The notes beneath the pieces were generated by a model, which was not told where the DNA came from, made no database searches, and worked only from the letters and a program-made list of their open reading frames with translations. Shown piece after piece: positions 1 to 6,387 of a DNA stretch of 45,011 nt. Source of the DNA: a virus; IMG/VR virus record IMGVR_UViG_3300023118_000013, positions 1 through 45,011 of that record; one strand, 5' to 3'. The translations under genes and the position numbers were made by a program. How positions within the stretch are numbered: position 1 is the stretch's first letter; every line of letters starts with the position of its first letter.

Positions 1-14
1 TTGAGCCGGGCCAG
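1..14. repeat. Terminal 14-bp direct repeat, left copy
   Basis: The first 14 bases (TTGAGCCGGGCCAG) are identical to 44998-45011. A leftward reading frame continues in phase from position 1 to 44997 once one copy is removed, so this is best read as overlap from opening a circular sequence. A physical end is unlikely in the middle of a gene. Confidence 0.85.
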
Positions 15-128
15 GCGCTTGGCACTCACGCGGCGCGCACGAGCCCACTCGGCCGACCGGTCCCACGTCCCGCAGCGGTACGCCCACCGCTCCTCGGCGT
101 GCCGTGTGAAGCGCGGGAGGGGCGTCAT
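1..128 (-). CDS. Hypothetical protein, N-terminal part (gene crosses the window junction)
   Basis: ATG at 128 overlaps the TGA of the upstream gene (ATGA). The frame stays open to base 1 and continues in phase at 44997, ending with TAG at 44876-44874. The joined product has 83 residues, begins MTPLPRFTRHAEERWAYRC and ends VCVTVYWIGN. It is rich in Arg and Trp, with one Cys in each half. It is the last gene of a three-gene leftward unit. I do not recognise the family. The RHAEER start faintly recalls small RelE/DUF4258-like proteins, but this is a weak resemblance only. Confidence 0.7.
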   Translation of the reverse strand, partial: MTPLPRFTRHAEERWAYRCGTWDRSAEWARARRVSAKRLARL

Positions 129-424
129 GGCCGAGCCGGGGCAGCCCGGTACATCGCTTCCCAGAGATCCTGCCACGCCCCGCCGCGAACCTCGTTGGCT
201 GCTTCGACCATGGCTTCGGTGAGCTCTGCCGGGCATTCCTTCCAATCCGGGCGTTCTTGAGCTTCACGCCGCGCCACGGAGGCATCCAGGAACGCCCGGG
301 CATCTCGGGCAAGATCGTCCAGGCTGTACTCCGGCCGTCCGTACTCGTCCGGGTTTTCAAAGATCTGCACGAGGTCGAGAAGCTTGCGCTCCGTCTGGGT
401 CATGTGCTTCCACTCGATGGTCAT
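125..424 (-). CDS. Hypothetical protein, 99 aa
   Basis: ATG at 424 overlaps the stop of the gene before it (ATGA), and its own TGA overlaps the ATG of the gene after it, so it is the middle of a tightly coupled three-gene leftward unit. The product is hydrophilic and acidic in the middle, with a helical section (TQTERKLLDLVQIFENPDEY) and a Trp-rich C-terminal third. No catalytic motif, signal peptide or membrane segment is visible. Function unknown. Confidence 0.65.
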   Translation of the reverse strand: MTIEWKHMTQTERKLLDLVQIFENPDEYGRPEYSLDDLARDARAFLDASVARREAQERPDWKECPAELTEAMVEAANEVRGGAWQDLWEAMYRAAPARP

Positions 425-795
425 GGCGATTTGTCCGCTTGGAGAGTGAACGTGCCGAAGGTCCGCATGGTGGCGATCTGGGCTTCAGGACAGCCGGCCT
501 TGCGGAAGTTGGCGATCATGCGCCAGTAAGCCTTCTCGTCCTTGGCCTCGGGCGTGTTCTCGCGCGCTTCACGGTCGAGCATCAGTGCCGTCGCGTACAC
601 CTTGAGCGATTCCTCGTCGCTCGGATGCACCCACAGAATCACCTTGCTTAGACCGGCCGCAGGCGTGCGCAGGCACTGGACGCAGCCTTGAGTGCTCACA
701 TATCGCTCGCAATCGTGTCCGTGAACGCACGGCTTTCCAGTGTAGAACCTCTTCAGACCTTTATGAGCGGCGTCAAAACGGGTAATGATTTCCAA
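421..795 (-). CDS. Zinc-finger-like phage protein with GKPCVHGH motif
   Basis: The product carries GLKRFYTGKPCVHGH followed by ERYVSTQGCVQC. This Cys-His-Cys-Cys arrangement is common in small phage proteins and HNH-associated domains and is expected to bind one zinc. The rest is helical and charged with no nuclease residues. The frame can be opened at an ATG at 834, but that codon sits in the -10 box of the only good promoter and has no Shine-Dalgarno sequence. I prefer TTG at 795, with a modest GAG six bases upstream, giving about 124 residues. It is the first gene of the leftward three-gene unit. A role in DNA or RNA binding is inference. Confidence 0.65.
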   Translation of the reverse strand: MEIITRFDAAHKGLKRFYTGKPCVHGHDCERYVSTQGCVQCLRTPAAGLSKVILWVHPSDEESLKVYATALMLDREARENTPEAKDEKAYWRMIANFRKAGCPEAQIATMRTFGTFTLQADKSP

Positions 796-825
796 GGTAG
801 GCTCGTATTTAGATTGGGAGTGTCG

Positions 826-853
826 AATATACATCAGATAGCGGTCGAGTCAA
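826..853 (-). promoter_or_regulatory. Sigma70-like promoter for the leftward three-gene unit
   Basis: On the minus strand, TTGACT (853-848) is followed after 16 bp by TATATT (831-826). Transcription would begin near 819. The -10 box overlaps the possible ATG at 834, which argues for the downstream start at 795. It lacks the GTCAA arm found at the early-region promoters. Confidence 0.6.
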
Positions 854-1139
854 CCCCGAACCGAAGTGCCGCAGGCGTTGCGCCCCAACGAAGACGAACC
901 GAGTTCCCCAACCCCGAAGGTCGCCAAGTCTCTTTCCTAGCAGTTAGAGTTTATTATTACTAGGCATTAATACTACTAATCTATAACTCTTTCCCTTGAT
1001 AAGAAGAAGTACGGGGTAATCGGGACAAATGGCTGTAAGCGTTGCGCGCCAAGGCTTTCCGTCACCCCTTTCTTCAGGGCCGTAAAGGGCCGCTTCGGGA
1101 CGTGTTGCCTCGCCACCGCCCACGTGGTTGAATCGCACC
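854..1139. other. Intergenic region between divergent units, with an AT-rich patch
   Basis: No gene is supported here. Positions about 945-990 are strongly AT-rich (for example TTATTATTAC and ACTACTAATCTATAAC) in otherwise GC-rich DNA. The region separates the leftward three-gene unit from the rightward lysis genes, so it should hold the rightward promoter. TATAAC at 982-987 could be a -10 box, but no convincing -35 is present. An imperfect pairing of CCCTTT (1057-1064 area) with AAAGGG about 14 bases later is too weak to call a terminator. Confidence 0.5.
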
Positions 1140-1763
1140 ATGGACACCGCCCTCCTACTCGCCGCCATGCCCGGACTGCCACGCGCTACGGCCGCTGCGT
1201 GGACGACACCCCTGGTGGCGATGTTCGCCGAGTTCGACATCAGTGGGCCGCAGCGGCAGGCGGCATTCCTCGCCCAGGCTGGCCACGAGTCCCGCGACTT
1301 CACGGCGCTGGTCGAATCGCTCAACTACTCCCCGGCTGGCCTGACGGCCACCTTTCCGTCGCGGGTCACCGCGGCGCAGGCTGCCCAGGTGGGACGCACG
1401 GTGGATCGACCCGCCAACCAGATGGCTATCGGCGACCTGGTCTATGGCGGCAGGATGGGCAACACGCACAGCGGCGACGGCTTCCGTTACCGCGCCAGAG
1501 GCGCCATCGGCATCACCGGCAAGGACAACTACGACGCATGCGGCGCGGCGTTGGGTCTGGATCTCTTGAACGCGCCGGAATTGCTCCAAGTGCTGCCCGG
1601 CGCGATCCGCTCGGCGGGTTGGTTCTGGGCGACGCACGGCTGTAACGAATTGGCCGATCGTGACGCTTTCACCGAAATTACATACAAAATCAATGGTGGG
1701 CAGAACGGAAAGGCGGATCGTGAGGCCCGCTGGCAGGTAGCGCGCAAGGCGCTGGGCGTGTAG
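1140..1763 (+). CDS. Endolysin, chitinase-like glycoside hydrolase family 19
   Basis: Cleaves the glycan backbone of peptidoglycan at lysis. The 207-residue product has the GH19 fold signature: AQAGHESRDF near residues 45-54, with Glu50 the likely general acid, then LNYSPAGL, then YGGRMGNTHSGDG and YRARGAIGITGKDNY. The length matches single-domain phage GH19 lysozymes. No signal peptide or membrane segment is seen, so it should need the holin encoded four genes downstream. I chose ATG 1140 because a TTG at 1128 has no ribosome site, though the site at 1140 is also weak. It opens the lysis cassette, which ends with the spanins. Confidence 0.9.
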   Translation: MDTALLLAAMPGLPRATAAAWTTPLVAMFAEFDISGPQRQAAFLAQAGHESRDFTALVESLNYSPAGLTATFPSRVTAAQAAQVGRTVDRPANQMAIGDLVYGGRMGNTHSGDGFRYRARGAIGITGKDNYDACGAALGLDLLNAPELLQVLPGAIRSAGWFWATHGCNELADRDAFTEITYKINGGQNGKADREARWQVARKALGV

Positions 1764-1798
1764 CATCCGCCTCACGCAGGGTTGAAGGCAGGCAAATC

Positions 1799-2065
1799 AT
1801 GGGCGATTCGGGACTTCTCGCGGCTATCGCGCAATGGCTCGCCAGCGTCGGTATCCCCATTCTGTTCGGCGCTTGGTACCGTCAGTGGACCAAGGCGCAC
1901 GAGCTGGAACAGCGGATAGCCATTCTGGAATCCATGGAGCTGAGCAAGATCCAGCCTTTGCTGACGGACATACGCATCATCGTTGGTGAGCTGAAGGTAC
2001 GCGTCGATTACCTTGCCCAAGGCATGCAATCGCACGAGCGTAATCGTCGGACGTCCGACCAATGA
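1799..2065 (+). CDS. Small membrane protein with coiled coil, lysis cassette
   Basis: The 88-residue product has one hydrophobic segment near residues 5-25 (AIAQWLASVGIPILFGAWY) followed by a heptad-rich charged stretch (ELEQRIAILESMELSKIQPL). This plan resembles XhlA-like haemolysin/holin partners, but the similarity is architectural only. An AGG ribosome site precedes ATG 1799. Its TGA overlaps the next ATG. Position between endolysin and holin supports a role in lysis control. Confidence 0.7.
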   Translation: MGDSGLLAAIAQWLASVGIPILFGAWYRQWTKAHELEQRIAILESMELSKIQPLLTDIRIIVGELKVRVDYLAQGMQSHERNRRTSDQ

Positions 2066-2367
2066 ACGAGACTACGCAGCGGCTCATCGAAAGCCTTGAA
2101 CGACTCGAGCGCCTCCTCCCCATGGTCCCCAATTCGACCAGGTCTGACGGAAATAACAGCGCGTCGCTCCACGTGAGCGCTGGCGGCGCAGGCGCTTGGG
2201 CCGCAGCTTGGATTGCCAGCATTTGCTGCACAGCTTGCCTTGTGGCCATGGTGCTCGGTGGCATGTGGATGCTGCACCAGGCCAAGCAGATTGACGACTT
2301 GAACGCGTACCTTCAGGCTATCTACCAGCAAGCCCCGTCTCTCCAACCCAAGGAAGCGTCCAAGTGA
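2062..2367 (+). CDS. Single-span membrane protein, lysis cassette
   Basis: The 101-residue product starts with an amphipathic charged helix (residues 1-25), then a Ser/Gly-rich stretch, then one long membrane segment near residues 48-70 (AWIASICCTACLVAMVLGG). A C-terminal helix follows. It overlaps both neighbours by four bases. It could be a second holin or an antiholin, but no family is recognised. Confidence 0.65.
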   Translation: MNETTQRLIESLERLERLLPMVPNSTRSDGNNSASLHVSAGGAGAWAAAWIASICCTACLVAMVLGGMWMLHQAKQIDDLNAYLQAIYQQAPSLQPKEASK

Positions 2368-2525
2368 GCATCATTACCATTATTTCACACCCGAAGGTCG
2401 TCACCGGCGGCAACACCAACGCCCTCACTGAGACGCGCCGCGAGTTCGATTCGTGGGAAGAGGCTGCGGCCTACGTACAGGCCCAGGCCAACCCGCCGTC
2501 GCACCCCGGCTCGAGCGAAAGCTGA
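2364..2525 (+). CDS. Hypothetical protein, 53 aa
   Basis: GTG at 2364 overlaps the preceding TGA (GTGA), the coupling used throughout this genome. The product begins MSIITIISHPKVVTGGNTNA and carries an acidic helix (REFDSWEEAAAYVQAQANPP), a pattern seen in short phage proteins of unknown function. There is no membrane segment. It sits inside the lysis cassette just before the holin. Confidence 0.55.
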   Translation: MSIITIISHPKVVTGGNTNALTETRREFDSWEEAAAYVQAQANPPSHPGSSES

Positions 2526-2528
2526 CTG

Positions 2529-2807
2529 ATGACCCCGCGCATCCATGCCGTCTTGATGGGTTGGGCAATCCTGTTCATCACGGCGGGCATGGATGTGCTA
2601 GTTCTTAAGCATGGCGTACCGCAGAACGTAGACAGCACCATCACAGGTTTGATATTGGGTGTGTGGCACGCTGCTTCCGGCGGCGTCATTGCTTACTTCT
2701 ACGGCAGTAACAGCGAGAGCAGCCGCAAGACCGAGCTCCTCGCCGCAGCCACCCCTTCCACGAGCCCCAACGTGTCCAACACGGCAGAGCAGGCGACTAA
2801 ATCATGA
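2529..2807 (+). CDS. Holin, two membrane spans
   Basis: The 92-residue product has two hydrophobic segments, near residues 6-27 (AVLMGWAILFITAGMDVLVL) and 37-58 (TITGLILGVWHAASGGVIAY), and a polar Ser/Thr-rich tail. Size and topology fit a small phage holin that opens the inner membrane for the endolysin. It lies immediately before the spanin pair. The call rests on topology and position, because holins share little sequence. Confidence 0.75.
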   Translation: MTPRIHAVLMGWAILFITAGMDVLVLKHGVPQNVDSTITGLILGVWHAASGGVIAYFYGSNSESSRKTELLAAATPSTSPNVSNTAEQATKS

Positions 2808-3187
2808 TCAGCTTCCTGAGCAAAGAGTGGGTCGTCTGGGCCATCGTTGGCCTATTGAGCCTCGTCGGCATGTGGGCCTACGGCGAGCATCGGTACGGCC
2901 AGGGCGCGCATAGTCGTGATGCCGAGGTGGCCAACCTCAACACCCAGCTGGCCCAGGCCGCCGTCGCGCTCAACCAGTGCACCGCTGCTACCGAGAAGGC
3001 ACAACTCAAGGGTGAGGCGCAGAAGGCCATGGCCGACGCCGCGCTCAATGCCGCCATCTCGGACGACAAGGGCCGCACCAAAGAGCTGGCCCGCGCGGTT
3101 GACGGGTTGCGCAAGGTGAGCCAGACGGACCAATGCAAGGCTGCTGCGGAGACCGTCTTATGCGACGCCATGTCCTCCTCGTACTGA
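2804..3187 (+). CDS. Inner-membrane spanin (Rz-like)
   Basis: The 127-residue product has an N-terminal signal-anchor (VVWAIVGLLSLVGMWAYG, residues 9-26) followed by a long periplasmic coiled coil rich in Ala, Gln and Lys. This is the i-spanin plan. The C-terminal portion overlaps the start of a lipoprotein gene in another frame, the classical Rz/Rz1 arrangement. With the o-spanin it would link and fuse the two membranes of a Gram-negative host in the last step of lysis. ATGA overlap with the holin. Confidence 0.85.
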   Translation: MISFLSKEWVVWAIVGLLSLVGMWAYGEHRYGQGAHSRDAEVANLNTQLAQAAVALNQCTAATEKAQLKGEAQKAMADAALNAAISDDKGRTKELARAVDGLRKVSQTDQCKAAAETVLCDAMSSSY

Positions 3188-3435
3188 GCGCTGCCCTGCT
3201 GACTGGATGCGCCGGCGCGCGGGTCCAATGCCCGTTGCCCAAGACCGTCGAGGTGCAGGTCGTCAAGTATCAGGCGATCGACGCCTCGTTGCTCAAGCAC
3301 CAGCCTGTCGAGCAGCCTGGCAACAAGACGTGCGGTGAGGCCGTTCGCGTTGCCACGGTACGCCGTGCTGCGATCGAGACATGCAACGCCCACCTCGACG
3401 CCATCAAGCAGGCCACCACCGATGTCACCCCTTGA
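3160..3435 (+). CDS. Outer-membrane spanin lipoprotein (Rz1-like)
   Basis: Starting at ATG 3160, inside the i-spanin gene, the frame encodes a lipoprotein signal (MRRHVLLVLSAALLTGCAGA) with the lipobox LLTGC, so Cys16 would be the lipidated residue. The mature part is about 75 residues with three further Cys. The gene overlaps the i-spanin by 28 bases and then extends beyond it, so this is an overlapping rather than fully nested pair. It is expected in the inner leaflet of the outer membrane, bound to the i-spanin. Confidence 0.85.
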   Translation: MRRHVLLVLSAALLTGCAGARVQCPLPKTVEVQVVKYQAIDASLLKHQPVEQPGNKTCGEAVRVATVRRAAIETCNAHLDAIKQATTDVTP

Positions 3436-3598
3436 GCTCGCGGACAAGTGGGAAGCCGACGCCGAGCGTTTGCTGCAGACGGCGAAAGCCTACCGTTCCA
3501 ACTGCAACCGTGCATTGAAGGCCGGTTACGTGGGCCGCGCTGCCGCTCTACAGGCGTGCGCCGTGGCGTTGCGTGAGGCGCTGGCCCATGCCGAGTAG
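3422..3598 (+). CDS. Hypothetical protein, 58 aa
   Basis: ATG 3422 lies inside the end of the o-spanin gene. The product is a short Ala-rich helical protein (WEADAERLLQTAKAYRSNCN, then two further helices) without membrane segment or metal motif. Its end overlaps the HNH gene start by 11 bases. Similar short helical proteins often sit beside phage HNH genes, with unknown role. Confidence 0.6.
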   Translation: MSPLELADKWEADAERLLQTAKAYRSNCNRALKAGYVGRAAALQACAVALREALAHAE

Positions 3599-3947
3599 GC
3601 CACCCGTGCATGGTGCGGTGCGTCGGCAGCGTGAGGCTAAGGCGACGCGGTATGCCTACGACGAGGCACGAGGAACGGCCAGCCAGCGCGGCTATACGTC
3701 ACGTTGGTCCAAGGCGAGCAAGGGCTACCGCGCCAAGCACCCGTTGTGCGTACTGTGCCAAGCCAAAGGCCTGATCGTTGCAGCCAATGTGGTCGACCAT
3801 CGCATACCCCACAAAGGGGACACGGTTCGGTTCTGGGACCGAGACAACTGGCAGTCGCTTTGCAAGACGTGCCACGACCGCAAGACCGCGACCGAGGACT
3901 CAGGATTTGCACGACGATTGCCATCCGATCGGTCGGATCGAACCTGA
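3588..3947 (+). CDS. HNH endonuclease beside the terminase
   Basis: The 119-residue product has the HNH core: CVLC (54-57), VDHRIPH (69-75), Asn87 in DRDNWQSLC, and CKTCHDRKT (92-100). The two CxxC pairs would hold a structural zinc, and His71 and the last Cys/His block would carry the catalytic metal. In many HK97-like phages an HNH protein directly before the terminase genes is needed for cutting at the packaging site. The downstream repeat region and terminase fit this role. The C-terminal end overlaps the first repeat copy. Confidence 0.88.
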   Translation: MPSRPPVHGAVRRQREAKATRYAYDEARGTASQRGYTSRWSKASKGYRAKHPLCVLCQAKGLIVAANVVDHRIPHKGDTVRFWDRDNWQSLCKTCHDRKTATEDSGFARRLPSDRSDRT

Positions 3948-4054
3948 ACGCAAATGATTCTCGTCATCGACCCGAACCTGAACGCGAAACTGAACGGGTT
4001 CACAAACCTGAACGAAACCTGAACAGATTCACAAACCTGAACGCCACCTGAACG
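3941..4054. repeat. Iteron-like array: seven copies of AACCTGAACG
   Basis: Copies begin at 3941, 3975, 3987, 4005, 4016, 4034 and 4045. Four are exact and three have one mismatch. From 3975 on, spacing alternates between 11-12 and 18 bp, giving a higher-order period of 29-30 bp, about three helical turns. TTCACAAACCTGAAC is repeated exactly inside it. Position between the HNH nuclease and the small terminase gene suggests a binding array for the small terminase subunit, comparable to the R sites of lambda cosB. The binding role is inference. Confidence 0.8.
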
Positions 4055-4252
4055 GGGGGAGGCTGAAAAGTTTTTGGTCGGCCCAACGAAAACCGCGCCC
4101 CCAGCCATTTTATCGCACAGTCAGTGCCAAAGTAGGTGTAATCCGACACTGACGCCCGTTCCACCCGCCATTGTCCGATCTGAGAAACAGTGGCCGACCC
4201 GGTACGACCCCACGCTAACCCCGTGAGGTACCTTTAAGCTAGGATGCGTTTC
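3948..4252. other. Non-coding pre-terminase region, probable packaging (cos/pac) site
   Basis: About 300 bp without a supported gene. It holds most of the AACCTGAACG array, then a T-run and GC-rich block (TTTTTGGTCGGCCC at 4071, CCGCGCCCCC at 4093) of the sort in which cohesive ends are often cut. An inverted repeat follows, GTCAGTG (4120-4126) with CACTGAC (4147-4153). The neighbouring HNH and terminase genes support a packaging site. The exact nick positions cannot be read from sequence. Confidence 0.55.
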
Positions 4253-4660
4253 ATGACTGCCCGAAAGCCCGACAAGCTAAAATTGGTTGAGGGAACGTTC
4301 CGCAAGGACCGTGCGGTCGAAGGCGTGGAATTTGACGTCATCGCCGACATCCCCGACGCTCCGGACTGGTTGCCCAATGCGCACGCCGTGAAAGAGTGGG
4401 ACCGTCTGGCGCCTATTCTCCACAAGACCGGTTTGCTCACCCAGGCAGGCCTGTCTGCCCTCGGCGCGCTCTGCGCGGTGCATGGCGATATCGTGGACCA
4501 GTGGGCCCGCCGCATTTCTCCCAACGCCGCCACGCTTGCGCAGTACCGCGCCCTCGTGAACGACTTCGGCCTGACTCCCGTTGCGCAAGGCAAGGTGCGC
4601 CCCATTGGCCAAGAAAAGCCCAAGAACAAATTCTCCGACAACGGCAAGCGGTCCGCGTAA
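4253..4660 (+). CDS. terS: Terminase small subunit, P27 family
   Basis: Recognises the packaging site and recruits the large subunit. The 135-residue product begins MTARKPDKLKLVEGTFRKDR, the typical start of P27-type small terminases, then has the helical middle (PDWLPNAHAVKEWDRLAPIL) and a second helix block ending in a basic tail. I chose ATG 4253 because AGGA lies eight bases upstream, while an ATG at 4244 has no proper spacing. The repeat array lies about 200 bp upstream. The end overlaps the large-subunit gene by 56 bases. Confidence 0.88.
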   Translation: MTARKPDKLKLVEGTFRKDRAVEGVEFDVIADIPDAPDWLPNAHAVKEWDRLAPILHKTGLLTQAGLSALGALCAVHGDIVDQWARRISPNAATLAQYRALVNDFGLTPVAQGKVRPIGQEKPKNKFSDNGKRSA

Positions 4661-6347
4661 TTTCGTCCAGATCGCGGACGACTATGCCCGATCGGTTGTC
4701 GCGGATAAAAAAGGTGCGTTCACGGGCAAGCTGATCCGATCGGCGGCCAAGCGCTATCTGGCGGACCGTAAGCGCGCCGCCACCAAAGCCTGCGCCTTCG
4801 TGTTCGACGAGTGGCACGCGGCGGATCCGTGCAGCTTCATCGAGAAGCTGCCCTACGTGGAAGGCACCTGGGATACGGAGGAAATGGTCCTCCATCCTTC
4901 CCAGATTTGGTTCCTGGTCCAGTTGTTCGGCTTCCGGTCGCGCAAGAACGGCGCGCGCCGGTTCACCAGCGCCCTGCTGGCCGTGGCCCGCAAGAATGGC
5001 AAGTCGAGTCTGGCCGCGGCTATCCTGCTGTACTGCCTATGCTGCGAGGACGAACCCGGCGCGCAGATCGTGACCGCGGCGACCACGTACGACCAGGCCA
5101 GCATCATCCTGAAGATCGCGCAGAAGATCGCGCACCGCAGCCCGGAAATGGTCGACGCATTCGGGCTCGAGGTCATGGCCAAGGTCATCACGCGCTTGGA
5201 GATCGGCGCGTCGTTCAAGGCGGTACACGCCAAGGCGTCCACGCAGGATGGCCTCAATCCCAGCCATACGGGCCTGGACGAGATCCACGCCCACAAGACG
5301 GCGGACCTCCTGAACGTCCTGCAGTCCGCCGCCGGCGCGCGCCGCAGCCCCCTGTGGCTGTTCACCACGACCGAGGGATACGAGAACCCCGGCCCGTGGG
5401 CGGATATCCGGCGCTACGCCAAGCAGTTGTTGACCGGCGTTTTGGAAATGACCGACCACGACCATTTCCTGGTCGCCTTCTACGCGGTCGACGACGAGGA
5501 CAAGGAATTCGACCCGACCTGCTGGCCCAAGGCCAACCCGCTGTGGGATGTGAGCGAGCCGCTCCGGGACGCGATCGCCAAGGAAGCGGCCGAGGCCAAG
5601 CAGATGCCGGGCAAGCTCGGCGAGTTCAAGATCAAGCGGCTCAACCGCCGGGCCGCTGCGGCCCATGCGTGGGTCGACGTGATGAAATGGAAGGCGTGCA
5701 ACGGTCCGGTCGACTTGGAAAAGCTCCGAGGCCAGCCGTGCTGGGGCGGCCTGGACCTAGCCAGCACAACCGATTTGACCAGCTTTCGGCTGACGTGGTT
5801 GGTTGACGGGCAGTATTTCACTCACGCTTGGCGGTGGGTTCCGTCCGACGCCGTAGCTCAGCGGACCGAACGCGGTACCACGCCTTACGCCGCTTGGGTA
5901 ACTTCCGGCTACTTGAAACAGACCGAAGGCAACGTGACCGATTACACGGTGGTGAGAAAGGATATTCTGGCCGCGCTCGAGGAGTTCCGACCGTCCAAGG
6001 TGGGGTTTGACTCATGGAACGCCCAGACTCTGGTAAACCAGCTAGTCGAGGATGACGTGCCAGGCGTGGAGTTCGTCCAGTTCATCCAAGGCACCCGGTC
6101 CTACCACCCGGCCGTACAGGCGGCCGAGGCGGCGTACATGGGCGGCAAGCTATCCCATGGCGGCGACCCCGTGCTGGCCTGGTGCGCCGCCAACGTGGTC
6201 ATGAAGCAGGACGACAACCTCAATAATGCGCCGTCCAAAAAGCGGTCGGCAGAGAAGATCGATGACTTCTGCGCGTTCCTGATGTCGCTGGGGGTCGGTC
6301 TGGAGGCCGGCGAGGCCGAGCCGGAATATAAATTGCACATTTTCTGA
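4605..6347 (+). CDS. terL: Terminase large subunit (ATPase/nuclease)
   Basis: Motor that drives DNA into the prohead and cuts it. The product of about 580 residues shows an N-terminal ATPase with a Walker A-like VARKNGKSS (near 127-135), Walker B GLDEIHAH (near 223-230) and coupling motif WLFTTTEG (near 251-258). The C-terminal RNase H-like nuclease has GGLDLAST, KVGFDSWNA and KIDDFCAF carrying the three acidic positions. This is the Terminase_1 type that pairs with P27. Start choice: TTG 4605 has AAGGTG eight bases upstream. Confidence 0.92.
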   Translation: MAKKSPRTNSPTTASGPRNFVQIADDYARSVVADKKGAFTGKLIRSAAKRYLADRKRAATKACAFVFDEWHAADPCSFIEKLPYVEGTWDTEEMVLHPSQIWFLVQLFGFRSRKNGARRFTSALLAVARKNGKSSLAAAILLYCLCCEDEPGAQIVTAATTYDQASIILKIAQKIAHRSPEMVDAFGLEVMAKVITRLEIGASFKAVHAKASTQDGLNPSHTGLDEIHAHKTADLLNVLQSAAGARRSPLWLFTTTEGYENPGPWADIRRYAKQLLTGVLEMTDHDHFLVAFYAVDDEDKEFDPTCWPKANPLWDVSEPLRDAIAKEAAEAKQMPGKLGEFKIKRLNRRAAAAHAWVDVMKWKACNGPVDLEKLRGQPCWGGLDLASTTDLTSFRLTWLVDGQYFTHAWRWVPSDAVAQRTERGTTPYAAWVTSGYLKQTEGNVTDYTVVRKDILAALEEFRPSKVGFDSWNAQTLVNQLVEDDVPGVEFVQFIQGTRSYHPAVQAAEAAYMGGKLSHGGDPVLAWCAANVVMKQDDNLNNAPSKKRSAEKIDDFCAFLMSLGVGLEAGEAEPEYKLHIF

Positions 6348-6387
6348 CCGTCCGGTATCGTGCAGCCATAAATACTAGGGGCAGACT

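Noticed and set aside
3941-4054. CRISPR-like repeat array
   Set aside because: Units are only 10 bp, spacing is 1-24 bp, and there is no spacer diversity or cas gene. Position before the terminase fits a packaging site.
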